From contig NZ_JAQSDL010000041.1 of the NCBI RefSeq assembly GCF_029945895.1, positions 1 through 46,110 on the forward strand: a stretch of DNA of 46,110 nucleotides, given 5' to 3'. The translations under genes and the position numbers were made by a program. This DNA is from Polaromonas sp. Its GTDB lineage: Bacteria > Pseudomonadota > Gammaproteobacteria > Burkholderiales > Burkholderiaceae_C. The notes below the pieces were generated by a model that was not told the DNA's origin, did no database searches, and worked only from the letters and a program-made list of their open reading frames with translations. Position 1 is the first letter of the stretch. Every line of letters begins with the position of its first letter. Positions 34,015-41,309 of the stretch are shown piece after piece.

Positions 34015-35220
34015 ATGTGGTCACGTTTTACCTCGCATCTGTATGTACGGATCTGGCTCGCCGTGGTGGCCACCGTTGTGGTGCTCGCCTTTCTTGTTGG
34101 CGCAGCCTGGCAGCTGAGCACCGACCCGCCCCAGTTGCCGATACGCGAAGTCCTGGTACACAACCAGGCCGGTGAATTGATCGGCCGGGCACAAACCAGA
34201 GCCGACCGCAAACGGGGGGACGACCTGGAGTTTGATGTGGCGACCAGGGACGGCCAGGCCCTGAACCTGCAGCTGCCCAGGCCCAAACGCCCGCCTGGCA
34301 GCTCCTGGACCCGCCCTCCCTTCGGCTTTGGCTGGATGCTGGGTGTGGTGGCGCTGGCTGTCGCGCTGGGCGCCTACCCCATCATCCGACGGCTGACGCA
34401 GCGGCTCGAAGGCCTGCAGCGCGGCGTCGAGCGCTGGGGCAGCGGCGACCTGTCGGCCCGCGTGGCGGTCCAGGGCAGCGACGAAGTGGCCTTTCTGGCT
34501 GAACGTTTCAACCATGCGGCGGAGCGCATCGAGACGCTGATGGAGTCGCAGAAAGCCCTGCTGGCCTCGCACAAATCGCTGCTGGCCAACGCCTCGCACG
34601 AATTGCGCTCGCCGCTGGCGCGCATCCGCATGGGCCTGGAACTGATGGGTGGCGGCGCCGGCTCGGCGCAGCGCGCCGAAATCTCGCGCAGCATCAACGA
34701 ACTCGACCAGCTGATCGACGAAATCCTGCTGGCCAGCCGGCTCGATACCAAACAGGCCGACGCCGAACCGTTCGAGCTACTGGACCTGACCGGTCTGGCC
34801 GCCGAGGAATGTGCGCGGGTGCAGGCCGAACTCGGCACGGCGGCCCAGACCGAAAGCCTGACGCTGCAGGGCTCGGCGCGCCTGTTGCGCCGCCTGATCC
34901 GCAACCTGCTGGAAAACGCCAGACGTTACAGCACCGGCGCGGTCAGCCTCGAGCTCGGACAGACCGGCGCAGGGCCACAGCGGCGTGCCGTGATACGCGT
35001 CAACGACCACGGACCCGGCGTGCCGCCGGACCAGCGCGAACGCATTTTTGAGCCGTTCTATCGCCTGCCGGGCGCCAGCGAACGCGAAGGCGGTGTGGGG
35101 CTGGGCCTGGCGCTGGTCAAATCCATCACCGAGCGCCATGGCGGCAGCGTGCGCTGCGAAGCCCGGCCCGGCGGCGGCGCTTCATTTGTCGTCGAGCTGC
35201 CGATGCCCGTGGCGGCCTGA
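34015..35220 (+). CDS. Sensor histidine kinase (RstB-like)
   Basis: 401 residues. TM1 is about 12-32, a short periplasmic loop of about 70 residues, TM2 about 104-124 (FGWMLGVVALAVALGAY), then HAMP (LQRGVERWGSGDLSARV) and the kinase core with H195 in LANASHELRSPLARIRMG, LIRNLLENARRYS, VNDHGPGVPPD and GGVGLGLALVKSI. It pairs with the upstream regulator. The small sensor domain gives no clue to the signal. Downstream is a 379-bp gap ending in a strong terminator. Confidence 0.93.
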   Translation: MWSRFTSHLYVRIWLAVVATVVVLAFLVGAAWQLSTDPPQLPIREVLVHNQAGELIGRAQTRADRKRGDDLEFDVATRDGQALNLQLPRPKRPPGSSWTRPPFGFGWMLGVVALAVALGAYPIIRRLTQRLEGLQRGVERWGSGDLSARVAVQGSDEVAFLAERFNHAAERIETLMESQKALLASHKSLLANASHELRSPLARIRMGLELMGGGAGSAQRAEISRSINELDQLIDEILLASRLDTKQADAEPFELLDLTGLAAEECARVQAELGTAAQTESLTLQGSARLLRRLIRNLLENARRYSTGAVSLELGQTGAGPQRRAVIRVNDHGPGVPPDQRERIFEPFYRLPGASEREGGVGLGLALVKSITERHGGSVRCEARPGGGASFVVELPMPVAA

Positions 35221-35599
35221 CGCCACCTTGCCCGCGGCCGACGGCCTGCACCCACTCGGCACCCGACCCAGGCGCCGGGCAAGGCCCCCGCGGACGCAGG
35301 CATGAAAAAGTCTCATTTTGCGACACCGTTTTGCAAAAAAGCGACATCCCTCCCTCAAATAGGGGATGCCACAAAAACTATCTACCCCTTAAAGTCAAGG
35401 CGTTGCTGTGACAACATCGATCGCTGAAAACAAAAGCGGAAGACTCGAAATCGGTCAACAGATCATCAGTCTCAACGACGTCCCTCAAAAGACCTGGCAG
35501 GGCCACCGAAAGGTGGCTTTTTTTTGCCCGGATACACCCGCCGGAGTCACGTTTTCCCCGGGTTACCATCGCCAGCTACTTCATTGCAGGAGCTTCAGC
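35221..35599 (+). other. Gene-poor interval with candidate small RNA or leader
   Basis: No convincing protein gene lies here. An imperfect palindrome GTCTC-ATTTT-GCGAC sits near 35311-35325, and TTTTGCAAAA at 35329-35338. AT-rich sequence follows to about 35400, then a 100-base stretch ending in a perfect GNRA-loop terminator at 35502-35525. A GTG at 35408 opens a frame with AAGG seven bases upstream (MTTSIAENKSGRLEIG), but that frame runs through the terminator into the next gene. A small RNA of about 100-130 nt, or an attenuating leader for the 35600 gene, are the best guesses. I could not pick a promoter. Confidence 0.35.
35502..35525 (+). terminator. Strong Rho-independent terminator with GAAA loop
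   Basis: GCCACC (35502-35507), tetraloop GAAA and GGTGGC (35512-35517) are followed by eight T. The stem is perfect and the loop is a stabilising GNRA type. It lies 282 bp after the kinase stop and 75 bp before the next start, so it is not a simple gene-end terminator. Confidence 0.88.
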
Positions 35600-36217
35600 G
35601 TGAACACCCACCCTCCGTCCAGGCCCGCGAGCCAGGGCTTCTCCACCCCGGCCCCGGAGCGGCTTCCCATGCTGCCGGTCGACACGATGTCCGCCGCGCA
35701 GCGTGAAGCGGCCGAGGCCCTGATCGCCGGGCCGCGCAAGGCCGTGTTCGGCCCCTTCATTCCCCTGCTGCGTAGCCCGGCGCTGATGTCGCGCGTCGGC
35801 CAGGTGGGCGAGTACCTGCGCTTTGACAGCATGCTGGAGGTGCGCATCCGTGAGCTGGCGATGTGTCTGGTGGCGCGCCATGTGTCCAACCAGTTTGAAT
35901 GGCTGATGCATGCGCCGCTGGCGCTCAAGGCCGGCGTGCCACAGGCCAGCCTGGAGGCCATCGCCGCAGGCCGATACCCGCACAGCACCGCTGCTGACGA
36001 GGCGGCCATGGTGGACTTCGTGACCGAGCTGCTGCAGCACCACGGCGTGAGCGACAGTTCGTACGCCGCAGCCCTGCCGCTCTTTGGCGAACAGGGGGTG
36101 GTGGAGCTGACCACGCTGGTCGGCTACTTCACGATGGTCTGCTGGGTGATGAATGTGGCGCGCACGCCGGGCCAACCGCAGCCGGACTTCAGCGCCCTGA
36201 CAGCCTTTCCGGCCTGA
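35600..36217 (+). CDS. Carboxymuconolactone decarboxylase family protein
   Basis: 205 residues from a GTG with AGGAG seven bases upstream; the same frame is open back to 35408 but crosses a terminator. The CMD fold is seen in GPFIPLLRSPALMSRVGQVGEYLRF-type segments (GPFIPLLRSPALMSRVGQ), RELAMCLVARHVSNQFEW, HAPLALKAGVPQ, and the final VELTTLVGYFTMVCWVMNV. The family includes 4-carboxymuconolactone decarboxylase and AhpD-like proteins. No CXXC is present, so AhpD-type peroxidase chemistry is unlikely. No catabolic neighbours, so the substrate is unknown. The stop directly abuts the MITE-like element. Confidence 0.88.
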   Translation: MNTHPPSRPASQGFSTPAPERLPMLPVDTMSAAQREAAEALIAGPRKAVFGPFIPLLRSPALMSRVGQVGEYLRFDSMLEVRIRELAMCLVARHVSNQFEWLMHAPLALKAGVPQASLEAIAAGRYPHSTAADEAAMVDFVTELLQHHGVSDSSYAAALPLFGEQGVVELTTLVGYFTMVCWVMNVARTPGQPQPDFSALTAFPA

Positions 36218-36378
36218 GGAAGCGCTGAACAAGTCCTTGCGGAGGCGCGGCAGCGGGATCGGGATGGGATGCAAGGCGGATTTCGCAGCCCATAGCGGGC
36301 TATGGGCAAGAAACTCAACGCCGCAGACCGCCCGAGCCCGGCTGATCGCGCGCCGCAGGGGACTTGTTCGGCGCTTCC
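36218..36378. mobile_element. MITE-like element, 161 bp, 19-bp terminal inverted repeats
   Basis: The left end GGAAGCGCTGAACAAGTCC (36218-36236) and right end GGACTTGTTCGGCGCTTCC (36360-36378) are inverted repeats with one mismatch. Inside is a hairpin GCCCATAG-CGGG-CTATGGGC (36288-36307). There is no open frame, so a transposase would act in trans. It fills the space between two convergent stop codons (36217 and 36386). No clear target duplication: flanks are CTGA and CTAAG. Confidence 0.7.
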
Positions 36379-36385
36379 CTAAGCG

Positions 36386-37438
36386 TCAGGACGCCAGCGC
36401 CGCGAGCACCCGAACCGCACTGATGTCGTGCAGGCAGCGCGTGTGGCCCAGCGGGCATTCGCGCTCGAAGCAGGGCGCGCAATCGAGCGGTGGCTGGTAG
36501 CCCGCGTCGTTCTTCAGCCAGAGCACCGTGGCTTTTGCACTCAGCGGCGGCGTGTGCAGCGGGCTCGAGGAACCGAAGATGGCAACCTGCGGCACGCCAA
36601 AGGCCGCTGCGACATGCATCAGGCCCGAGTCGTTGCTGACCACCTGGCGCGCCGCAGCGATGGCGCACAGCGCCTGCACCAGCGTGGTCTTGCCGGCCAG
36701 ATTGATGCAGGCACCGGGCCGCAGCGCGTTGGCCGTGCCGGCGATCTCCTCGCACAACGCCGCCTCCTTGCCCGAGCCCAGCAACACCACCGGCAGCGTC
36801 AGGCTTTGCGCCAGTTCGGAAAAATGCTCAGCGGGCCAGCGCTTGGCCGGCCCGTATTCCGCGCCCGGCGCAAAAACGTCATAGCCGCCGCGCGCAAGGC
36901 CGAGTTCGGCCAGCGCCTGGGCCACCTCGGCCGCGGGCATCTGCAATTGCGGTCGGTCCGCGTCCAGGTCGGTGTCGCCGCTGAGGGCCGAATAGAACGC
37001 CACCATGGGCGGGCGCTGGCCCTTGGCCGGATTTTTCAGGCGGTGCGTCAGCAGGCCGATACGCGCCTCGCCCAGGTAGCCGACACGTTTGGGAATACCG
37101 GCCAGCAACGGCAACAAGGCGCTTTTCAGCGAGTTAGGGAGCACGTAGGCGGTGTCGAACTGGCCCGCGATCCGCCTCGCCAGCGCGCGGCGCCCCTTCA
37201 GCTGCAAACCGCCGTGGGCGAAGGGGAATTCGATGACCTCGTGCACCTGCGGCATGGCGCGGTACACCGGCGCCACCCAGGGGAGGGCGCCGACGCTGAG
37301 CCGCTCGCCGCGCGCGTGCAGGCGACGCAGCAGAGGCTCGGTCATGACCGCGTCGCCTATCCACTGGGGAGCAATGATCAAGGAGGCCCCCCCGAAACGG
37401 CCTTCGGCCGCGGCGGCCGCGGGAGGAAGGCCTGGCAC
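36386..37438 (-). CDS. waaF: LPS heptosyltransferase II
   Basis: 350 residues if the GTG at 37438 is used (AGGG seven bases upstream, one base after the zf-CHCC stop). Glycosyltransferase family 9: IIAPQWIGDAVMTEPLLRRL at the N-terminus, RVGYLGEARIGLLTHRL, FAPGAEYGPAKRWPAEHF for donor binding, then NDSGLMHVAAAFGVPQVAIFGSS written here as SNDSGLMHVAAAFGVP and the C-terminal CAPCFERECPLGHTRCL. It adds the second heptose to the LPS core. The first 18 codons (PGLPPAAAAAEGRFGG) come from GC-rich palindromic DNA and are not typical; a TTG at 37381 just before IIAPQW is an alternative start. Confidence 0.9.
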   Translation of the reverse strand: MPGLPPAAAAAEGRFGGASLIIAPQWIGDAVMTEPLLRRLHARGERLSVGALPWVAPVYRAMPQVHEVIEFPFAHGGLQLKGRRALARRIAGQFDTAYVLPNSLKSALLPLLAGIPKRVGYLGEARIGLLTHRLKNPAKGQRPPMVAFYSALSGDTDLDADRPQLQMPAAEVAQALAELGLARGGYDVFAPGAEYGPAKRWPAEHFSELAQSLTLPVVLLGSGKEAALCEEIAGTANALRPGACINLAGKTTLVQALCAIAAARQVVSNDSGLMHVAAAFGVPQVAIFGSSSPLHTPPLSAKATVLWLKNDAGYQPPLDCAPCFERECPLGHTRCLHDISAVRVLAALAS

Positions 37439-37439
37439 C

Positions 37440-37649
37440 CTAGTGCCCTGCAGCGACGTGCTCGCCGTCCTTGAGCTTGTACAGCGTGCCGCAGTAAGGG
37501 CACTTGGCCTGGCCGGTGCGCGCCACATCCAGATAGACCTTGGGGTGGCTGTTCCACACCGCCATCTCGGCCTTGGGGCTGGGGCAGAACACGCCGCCCT
37601 GCGGGTTCAGGTCGCCGGCAAGCAGCTCAACGGTGAAAGAGGTACTCAT
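37440..37649 (-). CDS. zf-CHCC zinc-finger protein
   Basis: 69 residues. The Cys/His pattern is C22, H35, C50 and C53 (FCPSP, NSHPKVYLDV, AKCPYCGTLYKL), the zf-CHCC family related to the NDUFS6 zinc subunit of complex I. Function in bacteria is unclear. It lies 2 bp after ilvE and 1 bp before the waaF GTG, so it is in one operon with both. This trio order is common in Burkholderiales. Confidence 0.92.
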   Translation of the reverse strand: MSTSFTVELLAGDLNPQGGVFCPSPKAEMAVWNSHPKVYLDVARTGQAKCPYCGTLYKLKDGEHVAAGH

Positions 37650-37651
37650 GA

Positions 37652-38593
37652 TCAGACCTTGGACAGCCAGGCGGCGTATTTCGGGTTGCGGCCGTTGACG
37701 ATGTCAAAAAACGCGCTCTGGATTTTTTCGGTGATGGGGCCGCGTGAACCGCTGCCGATCTCGATGCGGTCCAGCTCGCGGATGGGCGTGACTTCGGCCG
37801 CCGTTCCGGAGAAGAAGGCTTCATCGGCAATGTAGATCTCGTCGCGCGTGATGGATTTTTCCCTGAGCTCCAGTCCCAGGTCCTTGCAGATGGCGAAAAT
37901 CGTGTTGCGCGTGATGCCGTTGAGAGCGCCTGCGCTGGAATCCGGCGTGTAGACCACGCCCTTGCGCACGATGAACAGGTTTTCGCCCGCACCTTCGGAG
38001 GCAAAACCCTGGGGATCGAGCAACAGGGCCTCGTCGTAACCTTCGTCGGTGGCCTCCATGTTGGCCAGGATGGAGTTGGTGTAATTGCTGACCGCCTTGG
38101 CGTGGATCATGGTGATGTTCACATGGTGGCGCGTGAAGCTGCTGGTCTTGACGCGGATGCCGCGTTTCATGCCTTCCTCGCCGAGGTAGGCGCCCCAGGT
38201 CCAGGCCGCGACCATCAGGTGGATGGTGTTGCCCTTGGGGCTGACGCCCAGCTTTTCGGAGCCTATCCAGGTCAGCGGACGGATATAGCCGCTCTCGAGC
38301 CTGTTTTCGCGCACCACGGCCAGCTGGGCGTCCATGACCTGCTGCGGGGTGAACGGAATTTTCATGCGCAGGATCTTGGCGCTGTTGAACAGGCGCTCGG
38401 TGTGTTCCTCCAGACGGAAAATGGCGGTGCTGCCATCGGCCGTCTTGTAGGCGCGTACCCCCTCGAAGGCGCCGCAGCCGTAATGCAGGGTATGGCTGAG
38501 GACGTGGATTTTGGCGTCGCGCCATTCGACCATCTGGCCGTCCATCCAGATTTTGCCGTCGCGGTCTTCCATGGAGGGTGCTACTGGGGACAT
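37652..38593 (-). CDS. ilvE: Branched-chain amino acid aminotransferase
   Basis: 313 residues, fold-type IV PLP enzyme. The PLP lysine is K166 in MIHAKAVSNYTNSILA. Other motifs are HTLHYGCGAFEGVRAY, YIRPLTWIG, DEALLLDPQGFASEGAGENLFIV with EGAGENLF, and GITRNTIF. It makes the last step of valine, leucine and isoleucine synthesis. First gene of the ilvE, zf-CHCC, waaF row. The 104 bp upstream to the next gene contain GC-rich inverted sequence (GGCCGCTGGCC) but no clear regulator site. Confidence 0.95.
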   Translation of the reverse strand: MSPVAPSMEDRDGKIWMDGQMVEWRDAKIHVLSHTLHYGCGAFEGVRAYKTADGSTAIFRLEEHTERLFNSAKILRMKIPFTPQQVMDAQLAVVRENRLESGYIRPLTWIGSEKLGVSPKGNTIHLMVAAWTWGAYLGEEGMKRGIRVKTSSFTRHHVNITMIHAKAVSNYTNSILANMEATDEGYDEALLLDPQGFASEGAGENLFIVRKGVVYTPDSSAGALNGITRNTIFAICKDLGLELREKSITRDEIYIADEAFFSGTAAEVTPIRELDRIEIGSGSRGPITEKIQSAFFDIVNGRNPKYAAWLSKV

Positions 38594-38697
38594 GATGCTG
38601 ATCCTGTGGTGAATGTCGTGAGAGGTTTCCCGGCCGCTGGCCCGTCGTCGGCCGCTGGCCGGACCGGAGAACCGGCTGAAAACCCGAAACGCTGATT

Positions 38698-39132
38698 TTA
38701 CGGGCCGGGCGGCGAGCCGTCGGCGGCCGGCAGCGAATCGGTCGGCGCCGGCCTGAAAAGTTCATGGTGGACCAGCTTGCCGCCGACAAAGGTGCAGGTG
38801 ACATGCGACTGGCCGCCATCGGTCCAGCGGAACACCTCGGGCTGGGCGTCCTTGTCCGACTGCAGCGCGCCCAGGCTTCGGGTCATGGCCACCACATGCA
38901 GCAGCGTCATACCCGGCTTGAGCTTGGCATTGAGCATGACGGCGCTGTCGGCATAACCGATGGGGCGATTGGCCGCGCGCCTGAGCACCTGCATCATGCG
39001 GGTGAAGTGAAGCAGCAGCCACATCATCAGGCCGCCGACCGCCGCCGCCACACCCGCCCAGCCAAAACCGCGGTACGCCAGCACCACCACCGCGACGCCG
39101 GCGATCGGAACAAAAATTTTCTGGAAGTTCAT
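38698..39132 (-). CDS. Conserved small membrane protein of unknown function
   Basis: 144 residues from MNFQKIFVPIAG; the open frame continues upstream through repeat copy 6 but the upstream codons look random. Two adjacent hydrophobic helices (about 6-20 and 25-44) precede a soluble domain with NRPIGYADSAVMLNAKLKPGMTLLHVV-type segments (here IGYADSAVMLNAKLKPG) and TDGGQSHVTCTFVGGKLVHHE. I recall similar proteins beside ilvE in Comamonadaceae but know no function. Confidence 0.7.
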   Translation of the reverse strand: MNFQKIFVPIAGVAVVVLAYRGFGWAGVAAAVGGLMMWLLLHFTRMMQVLRRAANRPIGYADSAVMLNAKLKPGMTLLHVVAMTRSLGALQSDKDAQPEVFRWTDGGQSHVTCTFVGGKLVHHELFRPAPTDSLPAADGSPPGP

Positions 39133-39220
39133 GACGCTATTTTCGCAGGCGCCGCGCGCCGGCTGGCTGCGGGGAGTGCGTAGGAAAAACCGCATGGCCG
39201 TCACTGCGCGTTCTTTCAAG

Positions 39221-39276
39221 CAAAATCGGCCTTCAGCCCATGCGGGGCGGGCGCCAACAGCTATATATTTAATAGC
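39221..39276 (-). repeat. Family-2 short interspersed element, copy 6
   Basis: On the minus strand: GCTATTAAATATATAGCTG, TTGGCGCCC, a 9-nt spacer, GGGCTGAAGGCCG and ATTTTG. It is the most complete copy: both the AT-rich arm and the GCCC/GGGC pair are intact. It lies in the 175-bp spacer between radA and the small membrane protein, where no gene is seen. Confidence 0.82.
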
Positions 39277-39307
39277 ATCTGAACCGCCCGCCCCATGGCG
39301 GCTGCCA

Positions 39308-40759
39308 CTATGCGAGGCTTCGCACGACCTCGATCGCCTGCTCCACACGCTCTATCGCATGGATGGTCAGGCCTTCAATCGGCTTTTTCGGCGCATTCGC
39401 CTTGGGTACCACCGCCACGCTGAAACCCAGCTTGGCCGCTTCCTTGAGCCGCTCCTGGCCGCGCGGCGCGGGGCGCACTTCGCCGGCCAGGCCAACCTCG
39501 CCAAAAGCGATGAAACCCTTGGGCAGCGGCTTGCCGCGCAGGCTGGAGGTGATCGCCAGCATCACCGCCAGGTCGGCCGCCGGCTCGCTGATGCGCACCC
39601 CGCCGACGGCGTTGACAAACACGTCCTGGTCCATGCAGGCGATGCCGGCGTGGCGGTGCAGCACCGCCAGCAGCATGGCCAGGCGGTCCCGGTCCAGACC
39701 CACCGACAGACGCCGCGGACTCGGGCCGCCGCTGTCGACCAGCGCCTGGATTTCCACCAGCAGCGGGCGTGTGCCCTCCAATGTGACCATCACGCAGCTG
39801 CCGGGCACCGGCTCGCTGTGCTGGCTCAGAAAGATGGCGCTGGGGTTGCTCACGCCCTTGAGGCCTTTTTCGGTCATGGCGAACACGCCAATCTCGTTGA
39901 CTGCGCCGAAGCGGTTTTTGATCGCCCGCACCAGCCGGAAACTCGAATGCGTGTCGCCCTCGAAATACAGCACGGTATCGACCATGTGTTCGAGCACGCG
40001 CGGGCCGGCCAGCGCGCCTTCCTTGGTCACGTGGCCGACCAGGATGATGCAGACGCCGCTGGCTTTGGCCGCGCGCGTCAGGTGGGCCGCACACTCGCGC
40101 ACCTGGGCGACCGAGCCCGGCGCCGAGGTGAGCTGCTCGGAATACACGGTCTGAATGGAATCGATCACGGCCACGGCCGGCCGGGTGGCCTCCAGCGTGG
40201 CGAGGATTTTCTCCAGCTGGATCTCCGCCAGCACCTTGACTTGCGAGCCGTCCAGCCCGAGGCGGCGCGAGCGCAGCGCCACCTGGGCGCCGCTTTCCTC
40301 GCCGGTGACATATAACGTGCCCCCACGCTTCCCCACCCCGTGTGGGTCGCTGCCCCCCGAGGGGGCCTTCGCGCCTTGGGGCGGCCCGACGGTGCTCAAG
40401 CTGGCGTCGAAGCCACGCTGCAGGGAATCGAGCGCCTGCAGCAACAGCGTGGACTTGCCGATGCCCGGGTCGCCGCCGATCAGCACCACACCGCCTTCGA
40501 CAATGCCGCCGCCGAGCACGCGGTCCAGCTCCTCGTGGCCGGTGGGTGTGCGTGCCATGTCGGTCGCTTCGATGTCAGCCAGGGTCGCGACTTCCGAGGG
40601 TTTGGCCAATGAGGCAAACCGGTTCTTCACCGGCGACTGACTTTCCGCGACGGATTCGATCAAGGTGTTCCAGGCGCCGCAATGCGGGCACTTGCCCAGC
40701 CATTTGGGGTTGGTGCCGCCGCATTCGGTGCAGGTGTAAATCGTCTTGTCTTTGGCCAT
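39308..40759 (-). CDS. radA: DNA repair protein RadA, with in-frame repeat insertion
   Basis: 483 residues. Zinc finger C10, C13, C24, C27 (YTCTECGGTNPKWLGKCPHC); Walker A GDPGIGKS (96-103); the RadA motif KNRFG (IKNRFGAVNEIG); and a C-terminal Lon-like domain (DLAVMLAITSSLRG, FGEVGLAGEVRP). RadA drives branch migration in recombination. Relatives are about 455 residues; here residues about 116-147 are extra and read from family-1 repeat copy A, between LLLQALDSLQ and TLYVTGEES, where relatives have a few residues. A LexA-type box lies 11 bp before the ATG, and there is no ribosome site. Confidence 0.94.
   Translation of the reverse strand: MAKDKTIYTCTECGGTNPKWLGKCPHCGAWNTLIESVAESQSPVKNRFASLAKPSEVATLADIEATDMARTPTGHEELDRVLGGGIVEGGVVLIGGDPGIGKSTLLLQALDSLQRGFDASLSTVGPPQGAKAPSGGSDPHGVGKRGGTLYVTGEESGAQVALRSRRLGLDGSQVKVLAEIQLEKILATLEATRPAVAVIDSIQTVYSEQLTSAPGSVAQVRECAAHLTRAAKASGVCIILVGHVTKEGALAGPRVLEHMVDTVLYFEGDTHSSFRLVRAIKNRFGAVNEIGVFAMTEKGLKGVSNPSAIFLSQHSEPVPGSCVMVTLEGTRPLLVEIQALVDSGGPSPRRLSVGLDRDRLAMLLAVLHRHAGIACMDQDVFVNAVGGVRISEPAADLAVMLAITSSLRGKPLPKGFIAFGEVGLAGEVRPAPRGQERLKEAAKLGFSVAVVPKANAPKKPIEGLTIHAIERVEQAIEVVRSLA
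40316..40393. repeat. Family-1 repeat inside radA, copy A
   Basis: Plus-strand order: GTGCCCCCACGCTTCCCCAC, CGTGTGGG, TCGCTGCCCCCCGAGGGGG, CCTTCGCGCCTTGGGGCGGC. The central CCCCC/GGGGG is a hairpin. In radA it encodes GPPQGAKAPSGGSDPHGVGK, in the same frame and orientation as the copies in atzF and hpaG1. Confidence 0.8.
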
Positions 40760-40769
40760 GGGGGAATAT

Positions 40770-40789
40770 TACTGTAATTATTCACAGTA
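40770..40789. promoter_or_regulatory. LexA-type SOS box upstream of radA
   Basis: TACTGT-N8-ACAGTA with an AT-rich spacer is an exact CTGT-N8-ACAG box with symmetric flanks. It is 11 bp upstream of the radA ATG, with a TAATAT hexamer between box and start. The hpaR start is 88 bp away on the other side, so radA is the likely target. LexA of many beta- and gammaproteobacteria uses this consensus. Confidence 0.65.
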
Positions 40790-40845
40790 CGGGTAACTCC
40801 CAACAGATCCCGGCAGACAGGGGCTGGGCAGGAAAGCATCCTTTC

Positions 40846-40861
40846 ATTTAACATGTTAAAT
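40846..40861. promoter_or_regulatory. Palindromic operator upstream of hpaR
   Basis: ATTTAACATGTTAAAT is a perfect 16-bp palindrome 16 bp before the hpaR ATG. MarR regulators bind palindromes of this size and often repress their own operon, so this is the natural HpaR site. It lies in an AT-rich stretch likely to hold the hpa promoter. Confidence 0.6.
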
Positions 40862-40877
40862 AATTTCAGCATTCCAC

Positions 40878-41309
40878 ATGACTACTCCTTTTACCCACCG
40901 CAACCTGCCCCGCCTGCTGCTGCAGGCGCGCGAGTCGGTGATGGCGCACACCCGGCCGCGCCTGCGCGAGCATGCCCTGAGCGACCAGCAGTGGCGCGTG
41001 CTGCGGGTGCTGGGCGAACACGGCGTGGTGGAAACCGGCAAGGTTGCGCGCGAAGCCTTCATCCTCGGGCCCAGCCTGACTGGCGTGCTGACCCGCATGG
41101 AGCGGGATGGCCTGATCCGCCGCGCGCGCGATCCGGCCGACCAGCGCCGCACCACCGTGGAAGCCACGGACAAAGGTGTGCAACTGGTGGCCACACTCTC
41201 GGGGGCCATTGAAGCGCACTACGCCTGGATGGAAGCAAGCCTGGGAAAAGACAAGCTCGCGCAGCTGTATGCGCTGCTCGACGAGGTGATTGCACTGGAG
41301 CAGCCATGA
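40878..41309 (+). CDS. hpaR: MarR-family repressor of homoprotocatechuate degradation
   Basis: 143 residues. A MarR winged helix: LPRLLLQARESVMAHTRPRL, SDQQWRVLRVLGEHG, GPSLTGVLTRMERDGLI and RDPADQRRTTVEATDKG. This is the HpaR type, first gene of the operon it controls. In other bacteria the pathway substrate relieves repression. It overlaps hpaG1 by ATGA (41306-41309). A perfect palindrome lies just upstream. No ribosome site is obvious before the ATG. Confidence 0.93.
   Translation: MTTPFTHRNLPRLLLQARESVMAHTRPRLREHALSDQQWRVLRVLGEHGVVETGKVAREAFILGPSLTGVLTRMERDGLIRRARDPADQRRTTVEATDKGVQLVATLSGAIEAHYAWMEASLGKDKLAQLYALLDEVIALEQP

Noticed and set aside
35408..35599. N-terminal extension of the CMD-family gene
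   Set aside because: The in-frame extension runs through a strong terminator with T8, and a GTG at 35600 has a good ribosome site where homology begins.
36218..36378. tRNA or structured RNA in the waaF downstream spacer
   Set aside because: The folding comes from terminal inverted repeats and one hairpin; there is no cloverleaf or CCA end.
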